Source of the DNA: Cryphonectria parasitica EP155
Taxonomy: Eukaryota > Ascomycota > Sordariomycetes > Diaporthales > Cryphonectriaceae
Length of the DNA: 64,000 bases
NCBI RefSeq assembly: GCF_011745365.1
Contig: NW_024468911.1
Span: forward strand, 1,792,759 to 1,856,758
Direction: 5' to 3'
Below the pieces are notes generated by a model, which saw only the letters and a list, made by a program, of their open reading frames with translations, ran no database searches and was not told where the DNA came from. This document shows, piece by piece, positions 1 to 11,757 of the stretch (position 1 is its first letter; each line of letters opens with the position of its first letter). A program made the translations under genes and the position numbers.

Positions 1-85
1 ACAGGCCCAAGAGAGGGTCCAGCTCCTCCTTGCTGCCACTATCACGATGATCCGGCAGCACATTCCTAAACAGGGGGCCAAACAT
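1..85 (-). CDS. possible 5' end of a gene leaving the window
   Basis: On the minus strand an ATG at 85 opens 28 codons with no stop up to the window edge. The peptide begins MFGPLFRNVLPDHRD and continues with an acidic stretch ending in DPLLGL. No family can be named from so short a piece, and the upstream codons are not diagnostic. It could equally be a chance reading frame; sequence to the left of the window would decide. Confidence 0.25.
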   Translation of the reverse strand, partial: MFGPLFRNVLPDHRDSGSKEELDPLLGL

Positions 86-1697
86 GACTTGAGTACGGTA
101 TTGGAGAATTCCGGTAGGTACAAAGAATAACGGCCGGTAGGAGACGGAGCCTCGGCGCAACGATAAGAGATAAGTAAATGCCGATGCTCGGAGGCCCGGA
201 TTGGCAATTGCAGGAGGGACCAGGGGGGCAGTGCACGTGCCTCATACGTCCAGCGGCTGCCCACAGTCTGAAGCTGCTAGCAACTAGCTACAGACGTAGA
301 GCCAATCAATGCCTCGCTCGCTTCGAAAGCCCGTCTCAACCTCATGCAGACGACACGTTCTCTCGACATCTACCACACAAAACACGCAGTGCTACATGGC
401 ACTATATGCTATGGGCTGCAGAGCACGGGGCTCGCATATGCTGTGCCCCATCTCGGCAGAATACACGGCTTGAAATAATACAACTAAATTCTAGCACGGC
501 AACAGTTTGCGAACCTCTCCTCTCGTAACCCTATATTTATGCTATTAATTGATAGAGAACCCATCCATTACGGGATCCTCCGTCGTTCTATTCCCACGAT
601 GAGCTTGTTCCCCTTGATCATCTCGGCTTCGGCGTTTTACAAAAGGCCACACACGTCTCCAACATACCTCCACCACGTTGACTCGCTCCTGACCGCCATG
701 TCCTTGTGAGCGGTCGGTGACGATCTTCCTTTTATAGTTCCTTGTGCATGCTAGCAGCTCGGTGCAGATGGCCATTCCTTCATCTCCTTGGATTTGTCTG
801 GAAAGAAGGGGGTGGCATGACCGTGTCGCCGGCGGATGTCGCTATGCCCATAGCCATGGAGACTGATTCTCCACACAGATACGTCAGCCTGGACCCCCTA
901 AGCTTTACTTGGATCTCGTGGGAGAAGTGCTCCGGGATGGTCTGCCTGGGTCTGATGTCGAGGCCAGGTCAGGAGGTTGCGTGCGAGCCTAGCTGCAGGA
1001 GGAAGAGAGGGAAACCGAGCAGCTTCTCCTCGATGGTCGCCCTGGTTGAGATGGTCTGCGGGCGAGAACCGGATGACAACGACTTCTTCAAAGGTTTAGC
1101 GGTAAGCTTGATGAGGGCTCGGTAATGTTTGACGTGTCGACGATCGTGCTTGGAAGAATCCACGGTATGTTCTACCGCTGGACGGGATAGTCATCTTCCG
1201 CAGGCGATCACTTTTGCTTCATCTCAACAGAACAATTCACTTCGATCTAGTGGCTGTTTGCATTGCAACCGTATCTTTTTACACCCTTGAGCAATATGCA
1301 TTCACAAGTCTGACCCTAAGAAACCTTCGGGCATATGACTGTCAGTTGTCAAATGTCTCGAACAAAGCATATTCTCAACTGTTAGCCCAAAGTGGCAGGA
1401 GATTTATTCATTAATGAAGCCTTTTACCAATCTCCAAACTGAGCTATCAATTATATCACACAATGAAAGTGAGTTTTGGCATTGGTAATGCCCCCCCGCC
1501 CCCTTCCCGAGCTGGTTCGTGAAATAGCTTTCGACACAATGACAGGTGCCGTTTGAGACTGATACTGCTGATCCTCTTGCCCATCCTACAGGCCCCATGC
1601 TGACATTGCAGAGCTAGTCCACTTACCAATGGCTCCCACGGTCATCAGAACCAGGTGACCCAACCCCCAACCCCCCCTTCCAATCTTAATACCGAGA
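86..1697. other. stretch without a supported gene
   Basis: No ORF here has a recognisable domain. The part from about 742 to 1163 is richer in G+C and carries overlapping short ORFs on both strands (127 codons plus, 64 codons minus). It could be a decayed coding remnant, but I cannot assign it. Confidence 0.5.
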
Positions 1698-3293
1698 CTA
1701 GCCCTGATCTTCTAGCAGGCCGATCGCTTCGTAGATGTCGCCGACGTCATCGTCTATCGTTCTGGGCAGCCGCCATCCATTGATGAGTCCTCGTTCCTTG
1801 GTGCGAAGCATGAGCACTTTGGCGAGAGGGCGCTCCGGAGTAGTGGAAACGTCCGTGTCTATGGCCCTTTTCTCCCAGTCTTTTCGGACAATGAATCCGT
1901 TCTCACCGGCAGCGTTGACCATGGGGACGTCATGGGGCTCCTTGCCGAACGTATGCACGCGCAGCTGGTAGTCCTCTTGGAGCTTCTTGACAAAGGCTGC
2001 CTTGGCGGCGGGCGTAAAGAGGGGCTTCTTCTCCTCGGCAGAAACGACCCCATGGACGACCATGGGATTCATCAGGTACGACTTCTTGGACAGGACCAGC
2101 TCCAGGACCATATCCCAAACCAGCTGAGAGCCAGAGGTCAGGAAGACGGCCAGGAAGCTCTCCTGCAACTTGATCTGCCACAACAAACGCTCGAACTCGG
2201 GAGGGAGACGAGCGGCTATCCGACGGGCGATGTTGTAGCAAGCCATCGCGTATACGTCACCAGTGTTATTGCTCACCAGATAGCACAGCTGACGGAGAAC
2301 CTCGAAGTCGCCTCTCTTGGCCGGGTCGAATATGACTGGGTGGGCGTGGTCCCTGTTGACCAGCGGCTGGCGCGGCTCGCCTCGCAACAGGGCCATCTCG
2401 TCAGACAAAGCCTGCCAGGTGTTCAGGTCTGTCAAGATGTGGTCAGCGTCCATGACCACGATTCTTCCGTTCGAGCGCTGGGACGCTCCGATCTGATCAG
2501 CCAGCGACAGCACATCGGCGAGGTTGGTCTCCTCGGTCGTGCTAAAGAACCGGCAGATGTTGGCGGCGACGAGGCCGACCCTGTGGGCATAGTCTGGCAT
2601 GCCTGCGACCTTCAACTCCTTAATGGGCACCCCATTCTCGTGCGCCAACGTCTTGGCAACGAGGTCGTCGTTCTTCCACCACGCCCATAGGTCCTGCACG
2701 GGGATGGGGAGGCGCGGCCGAGCATCCTGGCCACGGTATTGGGCAACGAGTTGCAGGTCCTCATTCACATACAGGACGAGCGCACAGTCGCGGATGCGCA
2801 CCAACTCGGCCGTGTAGAACGCGGGGACACCGCCGCGGCCAGGCTCACCGGTATACTATATCCGGGTGATGCCGCTCGCCACGATGCACGGCTTTCCATT
2901 CCGTGCGAGAATGCCTTGAATAGTGGTTCGGACCTGGTGGCCGAGCCTCTCGATACGCTCGTCGCTTGAGGGGTCGTGAATGGTATTCCCATGCTGCCAC
3001 AAGGCCGTCTCATACTCGGAGATATCGAAATAGGTGAACTCCTCTTGGCCCAGCTGGGCCTGCAGGTCGGCGAGCAGCCGAGACTTGCCACAGCCACCGA
3101 TGCCAGTAATGAGGATGATCTCTGGCTTCTTCGGCTCTGGAGCGGGTGTGGCCGAGCTGGCGCTGGCGGGATCCTCGATGGTAGGGAGAGGCGTGTCCAT
3201 TGTCGTCTGGGGCGGGAGTCTTGTCGTGAGTGTGGGTGGGAGCGCGCTGCCGCTCCCCGTTGGGCTAGTCTCGTCTGGCATTACCAAGTCCAT
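1698..3293 (-). CDS. P-loop kinase / HAD phosphatase-like fusion protein with one in-frame TAG
   Basis: The frame runs for 532 codons from ATG 3293 and is interrupted only by a TAG at 2858-2856 (codon 146). Residues 1-50 are Ser/Pro/Thr-rich and look disordered. A Walker A motif GIGGCGKS follows LITG near residue 67, and the region to about 270 resembles small-molecule kinases of the AAA_33 / adenylate kinase-like group. From about residue 280 a HAD-like pattern appears: motif I MDADHILTD (Asp282 the likely nucleophile), motif II VFLTSGSQLVW, then a Lys-rich helix and a degenerate motif IV, FGKEPHDVPM. Such kinase-HAD fusions occur in fungal nucleotide or phosphometabolite proteins; the substrate is unknown. 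No GT-AG intron of credible length removes the stop (the only GT...AG pair spanning it is 27 nt). The gene is therefore a pseudogene, carries an assembly error, or is recoded by RNA editing. Coding character is equally good on both sides of the stop. Confidence 0.75.
2845..2869 (-). other. hairpin with the in-frame TAG in its loop
   Basis: On the coding (minus) strand CCGG (2865-2862) and CCGG (2851-2848) can form a 4-bp stem around the ten-base loop ATATAGTATA. Three more pairs (TCA with TGA) follow beyond one bulged C. The stop codon of the kinase/HAD gene lies inside this loop. The pairing is read directly from the sequence; any function in RNA editing is inference. Confidence 0.6.
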
Positions 3294-5612
3294 GTTGCGA
3301 TATATGGCGCCAACGAAGGCAGTTTGTGGATCTGAAATTGAGGATATGATCGGCTAGTGATAACAGTGAGTGATCTTGCAAACACCAGCCTGGCGCTGCC
3401 ACCGATATGAACTGTTGTGATTGAAGATGAGCTTGAGTTTGGATGTTGTAGATGTCAAGCGTGTCGGCGGATCTCTTGCAATGGTACTGCTTGCCTTGAC
3501 TTGACGCCTCAGTAATGGGTTGTCTCTCTCGGAAACTCAACTCATCTGTTTGGATAACTGTGTCAACACGGTGGATAAACAGCTGCTTCGGGGCGGCCGG
3601 CTCACCAGTTCCGCAAGAAAGCGGAGAAGAGTATACTTGTTAGACTCTCAGCGCCTTGTTTGGTTCAAGACACATTGGCGGTGCGCTCAGAGAAGGAAAA
3701 CATCACAATGCTGAGGGGAGAGTGGAAATTTGGTGAAGGAAGAGCTGGCAGTGCTGCATAGTAGGATAGCAGCTTCGAGAGGTAGCATCCATGGGTTGGC
3801 AGGGCAGAGCAGAAGGGGTAGGTGATCCAAGGGGAGTGGGCGGACAATGACATCGTCCAGTGGGGGTATTGGGGAGAGTGAGTCGTCAGGGAGAGAAGGA
3901 GATGGAAAGGTAGAGGTTGTTGTGAGAAAGGAGAGGTTCAGACTGTAATAAATCAATTCCAAGGACAAACCTGCCTTCCACGTCACAAATGGAAGTGTTT
4001 TGACGTCTAAGACAAGTCAACAACAAAGGTGGGTACAGTATGGGGGTGCTGCTTCTTCACTGCCTAATTCTGAGGAAATATCTTGCTGGGCTTGATGAAG
4101 GGCAGCCCTGGCTCTTTCACAAATCGAACTACTTCCAAGTGTTGTGAGGTCTCATCGAATGTGGGATGAATGCTATTTACTACTTTAATTGTAGCAAGTG
4201 CATTTGTGTATTTTCAGCTCCAGCATCGTCTTGATATTTTTGGTCCGGACTTCAAGACGTACCTTTCAGAATTATGGGAATGTTTCGTCTGGAAAGTCTT
4301 ACAGTGTTCTCTGTCTTGGAGCTCTCCTTTATATTAATAACATCTGATCAGATAGCAAAGAGACGAGATTGCGTTGCTGCGGATTGATAGGTGCTGGGGA
4401 AGCCTAATCTCTGATATGAATTGAGAGCTGTTCCCCTATGCGCTCGGAATACACCCTGCCTACTCCAGCGGTGACAAAATGGGGTGTAGCCCGTCTAGTA
4501 TATAATTGTTGATCTCTACGGCATTGTAGATGGCCTGAACCTATAGCACATATCAGCTTATGTACTCTGTTGCTTAATATACATGCTCGAAGTTACAGAA
4601 AGGCTTTACAAAACCATAGTTCTGTACCAATGAAGTGTTTCATCTAGGCTTGTAATTAATCATAATGCCCACAGAATTCTAGCATATTAGCACACTGATT
4701 TGAAAGTTGCTTAGCATTGTTAATCAGCGTGTTGACTCATGAGAAAAGGACATCAGGGTTAGAGGCTGTTGTTTATGGAAACCTTGATGAAGCTGAATAA
4801 AGAGTTTTACAACCGGCTCTGCACAAGCCATAGATCTTCTGTCGACCATAACATCCCCACAATCCCTTGCCAGATGGTGTGGATGACAATCCTGATCAAG
4901 GTGACGGGCACAGTGAGCCCTACTCTAAATCATTATAATAAGAACTCTCAGAGGTAGAGCTATTCTCTCCAATTCTTACATCAGAACCAGCCATAGATGC
5001 TCCTGGCGTCTCCTCAAATTCAGGTCCAAACTCGAGTCTGACAAGAATTAGGCACTGCCCCTGGATCTCAGCCCAATTTTCAGGCACCAACCACCTGCAA
5101 GTACACCTTGTGCTGCGTCGTTTTTCGTCTTCTGGAAATACGCCACTCAGCGCAAATCATACTCACATCTTTCTGGAACGGGACCCCTAAAACCTCGAGC
5201 CGGCTGCAAGCCACTTGCAGATGAGAGCTACTGCTAGTGGAGCGCAGAGCTGCTGCTGTTTGGAAAGGTTAGTCACCCTTTCGCTTGAGACTCCTTTGTT
5301 TCTCTCATTCTTGTTAGTCCAGAATACATTACTTGAAGTTTCAGTGTCGCGAAATCTATTACTCCGAACCAATGGCTATTTTTATGCTGTGATGCTTCGT
5401 CAGGGTTCACCGAAGCACACTGACCACCCTTTCGGCTCCTTGCCGGCGCTTTAGCAACAATGTTACGTTCCCTACTCTATTGTTATTCCTCATGTACCTA
5501 AGTCATTTCCGATTTCCTAGCTCTCCCCTTTACAGCGTCTTTGTTTCCGTTGATTAATCTCGATGACGCCGGCACTCTCCCAACCTCATGACACGATCTG
5601 TTCAAAAATGAT
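3294..5612. other. intergenic, no gene seen
   Basis: About 2.3 kb between the divergent kinase/HAD gene and the receptor gene. ORFs are short and without domain features, and much of 4100-4750 is A+T-rich. It presumably holds the promoters of both neighbours. Confidence 0.6.
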
Positions 5613-6963
5613 ATGGCTTTTGAACTATTCAAAGATCCCGTGCAGGGTGCCTGTTTCATAATCCTGATAGTCTTCACATTGTTAAGCATTCTGTGCGTTG
5701 GGTTGAAATTCCTGGCGTCTCGACGTGTTGCTGGTAGGACTGGGGTTGAAGACTGGTTCGCACTGGGTGCTCTGCTCTGCTATGTTGGCTGGGTTGTGAG
5801 TATTTCCATAGGTGAGCTAGCCTCTAATTATATTACTCTTCGGCATCCGAGCGTTCTTGTAACTAATCAACGTCACTTACTTTGCCAGCCTTGCATTTTT
5901 ACAATGGGAAGTCAGACGAAGAAAGCGTGCCCATCGAGAACATCATGGCCGGCCTCAAGGTACGCGCCCTAAACATGAAGGAGGAGAAGAACTGATTACG
6001 CTAATCATATTGGGAAGATCTTCTGGGTCTCGGGATTTTTCTTCGGGCCAAACCAGCTTTGCGCAAAGATGAGCATTCTGTTCCTTTACCATCGGATCTT
6101 TGGCAAGAACGCAGCATACGCACGCTGGACACTGTTCCTTGGCCTCGTCCAGATCGCCTGCACCATCGTGGAGGTTCTCGTCAACACATTCCAGTGCGCT
6201 CCCGTGCGCAAGTTCTGGGATCTGAAGGAGAAAGACGGCCATTGCATTGATACAGGTGTGTATTTGGTCACCATGGAATCAGTCAACTCGACCGTGGACT
6301 TTGCAATGGCTATTCTGGCCATGTATATGCTCCGCGACCTTCAGATGAGTCTTCGAGCAAAAATCAGGGTAGGCCTTGTGTTTGTTGCCGCTGCGTGGTG
6401 AGTGAAAGTGGTCTCTTGGTATCGCAATAACTCAGGGCAACATAATGATGGGCTAACACAATGGCAGGGCTGGAATCGTTGGGTTTGTTACAATTCATTA
6501 TGCATTCTTTCGTGGCAGCCTCGGTAAGTCCTGTTCCTTCTGATTGACTTCTTAACCCTGATGTCAAAACCATTTGTTCACATGTATGGTAGGGTCAACA
6601 TTTATGTGGGGTATCTGGGCCACGTTGCAAATGTCTTTCAGTATCATTTGTTGCAGTGTGATCACTCTGAAGCCTCTATTTACAGGAAGAGGTCTGTTCA
6701 GTCGGTTTTCAAAGGAATGGTCAACAGACGCCGAAAATACGAGCGCTGGCCAAAGAATCCACTCCAGGACCAAAACCATTGGTATGCGTTCGGGGGCTTG
6801 GATAAACTTGGGGACTACCCAAAAGGCAACAAGGGCTCCTGCGCTGGTCAGCTCGCCTTCGAGGACCTACGCAGTCTACATCACAGGTGGTGAGAGGGAA
6901 GCGGAGCATGCTGACGCAGGGCACGAGTTACGAATTCTGCGAGCCGGTCATCAAAGTCCATAA
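5613..6963 (+). CDS. fungal rhodopsin-fold integral membrane protein (PTH11-like)
   Basis: Five exons splice cleanly: 5613-5811, 5889-5959, 6018-6397, 6468-6523 and 6593-6963 (358 aa). The protein is a seven-helix membrane protein of the fungal rhodopsin-domain family (Fung_rhodopsin), often annotated integral membrane or PTH11-like. Diagnostic features are the first helix followed by GVEDWFALGALLCYVGW, the cytosolic helix start KMSILFLYHRIF, the ...FQCAPVRKFWD loop, and the last helix with SFSIICCSVITLKPLF. It should sit in the plasma membrane; ligand and partner are unknown. The C-terminal tail after about residue 275 is less certain. A second frame after 6890 reads about 44 codons with plausible tail composition, so an extra splice or a frameshift near 6860-6890 is possible. 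Confidence 0.85.
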
Positions 6964-7564
6964 CAATGAATATATCTACCAGTCCTCTCAAAACATAGAA
7001 GGACTTGCAGTAGTACTGCTATAATGATGAGTAGCTCTAGGTTTACAGAATTCTGGTCCTGGTAGGTACGATGATTGCCTACGGAGTTCGAAGTCCTTAT
7101 GAACAGTTCCTCTCATTTTGCTGAAGAAACATTCATCATCGTGAATGGCATCGGGACACAGCATTGGCGACACCTCAGCTGAATACAAGTTATGCGGCCC
7201 CTCAAAACCTCACATAACAGCAGCAATCGTTCACTTCCCGAACATGAGATATACGCAGCAATATCGTAGTGATTTGGACAATTATGCTTGGCTCTTTTGA
7301 ACGGAAAGAAGTCTCCACCTTCCACCATCACATTCAGAGAGCGCGGAGGTACGCCTAGATGCTCTTATATTGCGAAGTTGATGCTGTTCGTGTTCCTCAG
7401 ATAGACAAAGCATGACAGAGCTTATTACAATTAAAAGATATGGTCTGACTAAGTATATGTCCATACGATACCTAGGGTGCGCAACGCAGCCCTGGAAAGC
7501 TTTTTGTCTCTCTCTTTCATTCCATTGTGTCTGTTGTTTGACCTAGGTTTCAATAGTATAATTC
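6964..7564. other. intergenic, no gene seen
   Basis: Lies between the 3' ends of the receptor gene and the cyanamide hydratase gene, which converge here. Only short shadow ORFs; it probably holds both transcript ends. Confidence 0.6.
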
Positions 7565-8383
7565 TCATTCGAATTGTTTGGCCAAAGGGTTTTGCAATAC
7601 TCCCTCGGGAAACTCCTCTTCGCCCAATGTAGTGGTGTGCGCCCACGGCTTTAAGCCGTTCTCTTCTCGGATTGTCGCAGCAAAGCACTGACTCCAGTGA
7701 AGCCGAGGAAAGGCCTCATTGACGTCAGCTGTGGTATCTGGGTGCACTAAATCGGCATGGCCGCCCATGTTATCGTAGATCGTGGCTAGTTGGAGGAGCT
7801 GGCCTAGAAATGTGATCTTGCCCCTCTCTCCCAGCTCCTGGTGACGAAAGATGGCTTCTGCGACGGCCTCGGCTTGCTCTTGCGGCGCCCCGAGTTCTTT
7901 GCCGACCAGATCAAGGGCAATCATGCCGCCGTAATACTCAAATGAGAGTTGTGTAGCGCGCAAGTTGTCATGTGTCGTGCCGATGTCATGGAGCAAGGCT
8001 GTGGTTGCCAAGGTTGACCGTGACAGGGACTTGGCAAAGCCAGGGAATTGTTGTTGCAGGATAGCAGTAGCTTCACATGGTCAGGTTCATTGCTTCGCTT
8101 ATTTGATAGTGAATTACCAGGAGACGACGTGGCCGCCTGAACTGAACTCACCAAAGTAGTAGACGCGCATGGAATGATGATATGTCGGGAGAGGTAATTT
8201 TTCTTTGGCATATTGTTGAACTTTGGTGACAAGGTGATCATCTGAAGGAAAATGTATATCCTTGACCAAGAGGCTTTCTGGTTTATAGATATAAGGCTCA
8301 CCTGCGAGCAGGTCTTTGGGGCTGAGCGGGACCGCCGTCCATCCGTGGACGGCAGAAGGGGAGTGACTGGCAGAGTTTGACAT
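7565..8383 (-). CDS. cyanamide hydratase (HD-domain)
   Basis: Two exons, 8383-8152 and 8070-7565, joined by an 81-nt GT-AG intron, give 245 aa, close to the length of the Myrothecium enzyme. Cyanamide hydratase converts cyanamide to urea. The fold is an HD metal-dependent domain. Candidate ligands visible here are His69-His70 in TYHHSMRVYYF, His105-Asp106 in TALLHDIGTTHD, and the His in AIFRHQELG. The opening HGWTAVPLSPKDLL, the DIHFPSDD segment, the block FLGQLLQLATIYDN and the ending region KPWAHTTTL all match the family. It is probably cytosolic and could detoxify cyanamide or release nitrogen from it. Its physiological substrate in most fungi is uncertain. Confidence 0.9.
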
Positions 8384-9373
8384 GTTCGAGAGAGGCGAAT
8401 TGTTTGGGGACCTGCAGCAAATACATTAGACTCTATCATGGTCTTGTTTCGCGTCTTGGAATGAAATGATGCCAGCTTTTATACGCGAAAATTTGTAAGA
8501 TTCCTGATGCAAAAGATTAATAATCGTGATTGTGACAAGTTGTGTCTTGAGCTCATGTGGTATGTGTCACACTTGAATTAGAAAGCAGAATCGAGCATTT
8601 CCTCGGAGGTCAATACGACGCCTTTTGATGCATGTCGTTGGGCTGTCTCGTGTCAACGTCATACTGGCTATGCCATTCGCCCGCTACCTACAACAGAAGC
8701 CTCAAACTTCGGTAGGTGATTCGATACTTGAGGGCGTTTTAAGCGTGATGGTGGCAGAAACAGTGTTGCCAATAATTCTTATTGATTCATGAAAAGGATG
8801 TGAGAGGGAAGAACTCAGGCTCGTAGGAGCTTTAAACGGTAAGCATGGTAAAGGAGGCCTAGGGTCCAAGGGCTAAAATGGCCCGCTTCTGCACAGTAGC
8901 CCTGCAGTAGAGACCCTTGGGAAACGTACGATATTCAGTCGTTCAACTCTGACCAGCTCAAACAGCTTCAAGACACCCACCCACCCACAGCTACACCACA
9001 CATACACACTTACTGTATGAGAGCCCCGACTTATATAGAGAGATGTGTTGAAATTTTTATGAAATTAACAACCTATTCGGACGGTATAGCCCCAACATCG
9101 GTCGGCCGCGGGCCTCCGGGTCGCGAGACAGCCTACAGGCATGTCGAGGGAAGGATCCGGAGCCCAGTCAGTGACAACTCAGGAATAATGTGCTCGTGGA
9201 ACGGAACGGGGTCTGCGAAAGCACCGACGGCCTGACTGAACCCGGGTCCCACTTCAGCTTATTTACAGCACAACGTGATTTTTATAAGAACATGATCCTG
9301 CGGGTGCGCAGTCTTATCACAATGTCATATATTTCAAAGCGTGAGCCGCGGTCTCTCACTCGACGTTCTTAAA
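8384..9373. other. divergent promoter region
   Basis: About 1 kb between the divergently transcribed cyanamide hydratase and lactonase genes. Short ORFs around 9017-9372 have no domain signal. A C/A-rich ACCCACCCACCC run lies near 8975-8990. Nothing else is recognised. Confidence 0.55.
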
Positions 9374-10699
9374 ATGGCTAACTTGAGCCGGATCGGCATC
9401 GTCATCATTGTTTTCGTTGCTCTGTTGCTCCAACTACCTATCGTCCAGAACTTCGTAACGCTCCTGCGATTAGGCCTCGGTTTTGGGAAGACTATTCAGC
9501 CCATCGGAGACTTTCAACACCAATGTCGTCGGATCAACCATGTACATCTGCAAGCTTGCGAGGACATGTGGCTGTCAGAGGCCACGAGACAACTGTTTCT
9601 CGGGTGTTCCGATGCCGGATCTCGTAGTCAATGGGTGCCTGGGTATGCATGATCTTCACCAGATGCATCATTTATCGCGCGTGAAGGAAAGCTAATGTGG
9701 TTTCAGAGAAGGTGAATTCAACGTGACAGGACGGCCTACCCAAGATGCGATCATCATCATGAATATGGACACCTTGGATATCAGAAAGCTCCCTGCTGTC
9801 GGCTTCACAGGAACGGCAGGTGACGGCATCATGAATATCTTTGGCTTTACTGGACTTGACAAGGATGACGGCTCCATTGAGCTCTTCGTCACCAACTTCA
9901 GACCGTCTGTTGATCATGCGACTGGCCAAGTTCTGTCCGACCAAGCCGCGGTCGGGGCCAATGGCACGATTGAGGTCTTCAGATTTGGCCCGCACGCTGA
10001 AACGCTGGAACATGTGCGAACTCTGGCGGACCCTGTCATCACATCACCCAATCGAGTTGCTGCCGTCGAGGGCACCGGGCTGTACATTACAAACGACCAT
10101 GGTCAGCAAAAGACTGGACTCAGAAGTCAACTGTCTGTTCTTTTACAAACTGGCGAAGTCGCTTTCTGCCCTATCGGATCATCGAGTCCCTGCGAGATCG
10201 TATCCAGTGGACATGGCTACCCCAACGGTCTGATTTATAGCAGTGTCGATCAGCACATATACTTACCTTGCTCTGCTGAAGGCCGGCTCAAAGTCTTGAA
10301 GGCCGGCGTAAACAACTCGCTAGAGGTCATTGATAAGCTAGATCCGCCGTATGCCCTCGACAACCTCTCTGAGGATAAAGACGGCGTCATCTGGGCTGCC
10401 GCAATACCGCGGGGCCTCGATATTATGCGGCAGTCAAAAGCTCCGTTTACACTTTTTCCAGCAGCAACTGTCCTCAGAATCTCACGAGCGAGCAATGGCA
10501 CCTACGAGGTTAAAAAGGTCTTGGAAGATCGCGATGGCGAAGTCCTACCAGGGGCAACTACTGTCGTTCACGATGTTTCGAGTAGGAGGCTTATACTGAG
10601 CGGTAGGTCTAAACAGCATTCATGATTAAACACGTTCCTAGCTGACATCACTCAGGAATGTTCTCACCCTTCATCACCGTGTGTGACGGAGTCGATTAA
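9374..10699 (+). CDS. paraoxonase/arylesterase-like (SMP-30 type) lactonase with N-terminal membrane anchor
   Basis: Three exons (9374-9642, 9707-10602, 10656-10699) give 402 aa. Residues 7-30 form one hydrophobic helix (IGIVIIVFVALLLQLPIVQ), so the enzyme is either membrane-anchored or secreted. The rest is a six-bladed beta-propeller of the serum paraoxonase/arylesterase type. Family signatures are ACEDMWLSEATRQLFLGCSD, IFGFTGLDKDDGSIELFVTN (usually followed by the His/Asn calcium sites), SPNRVAAVEGTGLYITNDHG, GHGYPNGLIYSS and YALDNLSEDKDG. Paraoxonase-like enzymes hydrolyse lactones and esters with a catalytic calcium; the substrate here is unknown. The last exon adds only 14 codons and completes the final strand (GMFSPFITVCDGVD). 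Confidence 0.85.
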
Positions 10700-10982
10700 A
10701 GTCTATAGATTACTTCCGCCAATGACCAGTTACTTCGGTGTTCGGACGCTCTTGGGTGAAGTGCGCGGTCAAGGTGTTGATTGATTCAAAGCATGGAAAT
10801 CTGGAAATGTCGCCCTGGTAGGCTGATTGCGAGAACCAATGTCGATTATCAGTAGGACTGAGCTGGGAACGTGTTCAATAACCCACCTCAATCTTCAATG
10901 TATTCTTATGTATGCTTACTAAGTAGGTTATATTGTGGCATGTATCCCCTCTCCCCCCACTTGTGTGATATTGGAGTATTCA

Positions 10983-11757
10983 TTACAAATTCTTGACAGG
11001 AGCATCTCCTTTCTGTTCCCCACTCCCGTACGCCCGCCTCTTCTCCTTTCCAGCGTCCTTGTCGGCTTCAAAAGCTTTGAGTTCAGGCGCACTCATCAGT
11101 TTCGGCACGTTATCAGTCTGGAACTTCTTGATGGCAGCGCCAATCCCTTCATTGGAGTACTCTTTCTCGTTGGCCTGATCCTTGTGATACTTCACCCGGA
11201 TGAAATCAGTATCGGTGGTCGCCGGATCCAAAGACAGGCTCACGAGGGCGTTCACGACTGCCGTCTTGGGAATGACCTTGAACGTCCATTCCTGGGAGGG
11301 AAAGAAAAACGTGATGTCAATACCAAGTAATCAAAGAGGGCATCCCATTCTTCTCACTGACCTCTTCATGCCGAAACTGGATCAGGTCCCGGTCGTTGGT
11401 CACCACCTGATACCCGTGGCTCTTCGCGCCCGCGAATAGCTTCGGAAGGGCAAACCATTGGGCAGCCATCTTGTAGCGGTCATTGGCATAAACGAACTGA
11501 TCGTTGTAGACACAGTCTGGCGTGTAACGTTTCACCCGCTCCACCGTAGGCTTCATCTCGTACAGCGCGATGATATCGTCAAGCAGCGCCTGACGTGCCG
11601 GCGACAACGGGATGGACTTTAAGGGATCTGGTTTGTAATTTCCGGTGGGGTGCGTCTGACGCACCTCGAAATATTCTCCGGGAAGTGAGGCATCTGTTGG
11701 GAAGTTCACCTTGCCACAATCCTTGGGGGGCTTTGAGAGATTCTTTGTAGGGTCCAT
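10983..11757 (-). CDS. NTF2/SnoaL-like fold protein of unknown function
   Basis: Two exons, 11757-11362 and 11291-10983, separated by a 70-nt phase-0 intron, give 234 aa. The middle part resembles an NTF2-like (SnoaL) domain: a helical start LSPARQALLDDIIALYE, then VKRYTPDCVYNDQFVYANDR, and in exon 2 a predicted strand pair around EWTFKVIPKTAVVNALVSLSLD. The C-terminus is charged and ends GDAPVKNL. NTF2-like proteins are small cone-shaped folds used as enzymes or binding modules; no catalytic residues can be assigned here. The gene converges on the lactonase gene with about 280 bp between them. Confidence 0.75.

Noticed and set aside
742..1163. Overlapping ORFs of 127 (plus) and 64 (minus) codons in a G+C-rich patch, perhaps a gene remnant.
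   Set aside because: No domain, no convincing splice partner and no clear strand; kept only as a note in the intergenic entry.
1932..2690. A 252-codon plus-strand ORF opposite the kinase/HAD gene.
   Set aside because: Antisense shadow; the minus strand has the recognisable motifs.
2856..2882. A 27-nt GT...AG pair that would remove the in-frame TAG of the kinase/HAD gene.
   Set aside because: Far below the size of a working spliceosomal intron and without a branch site.
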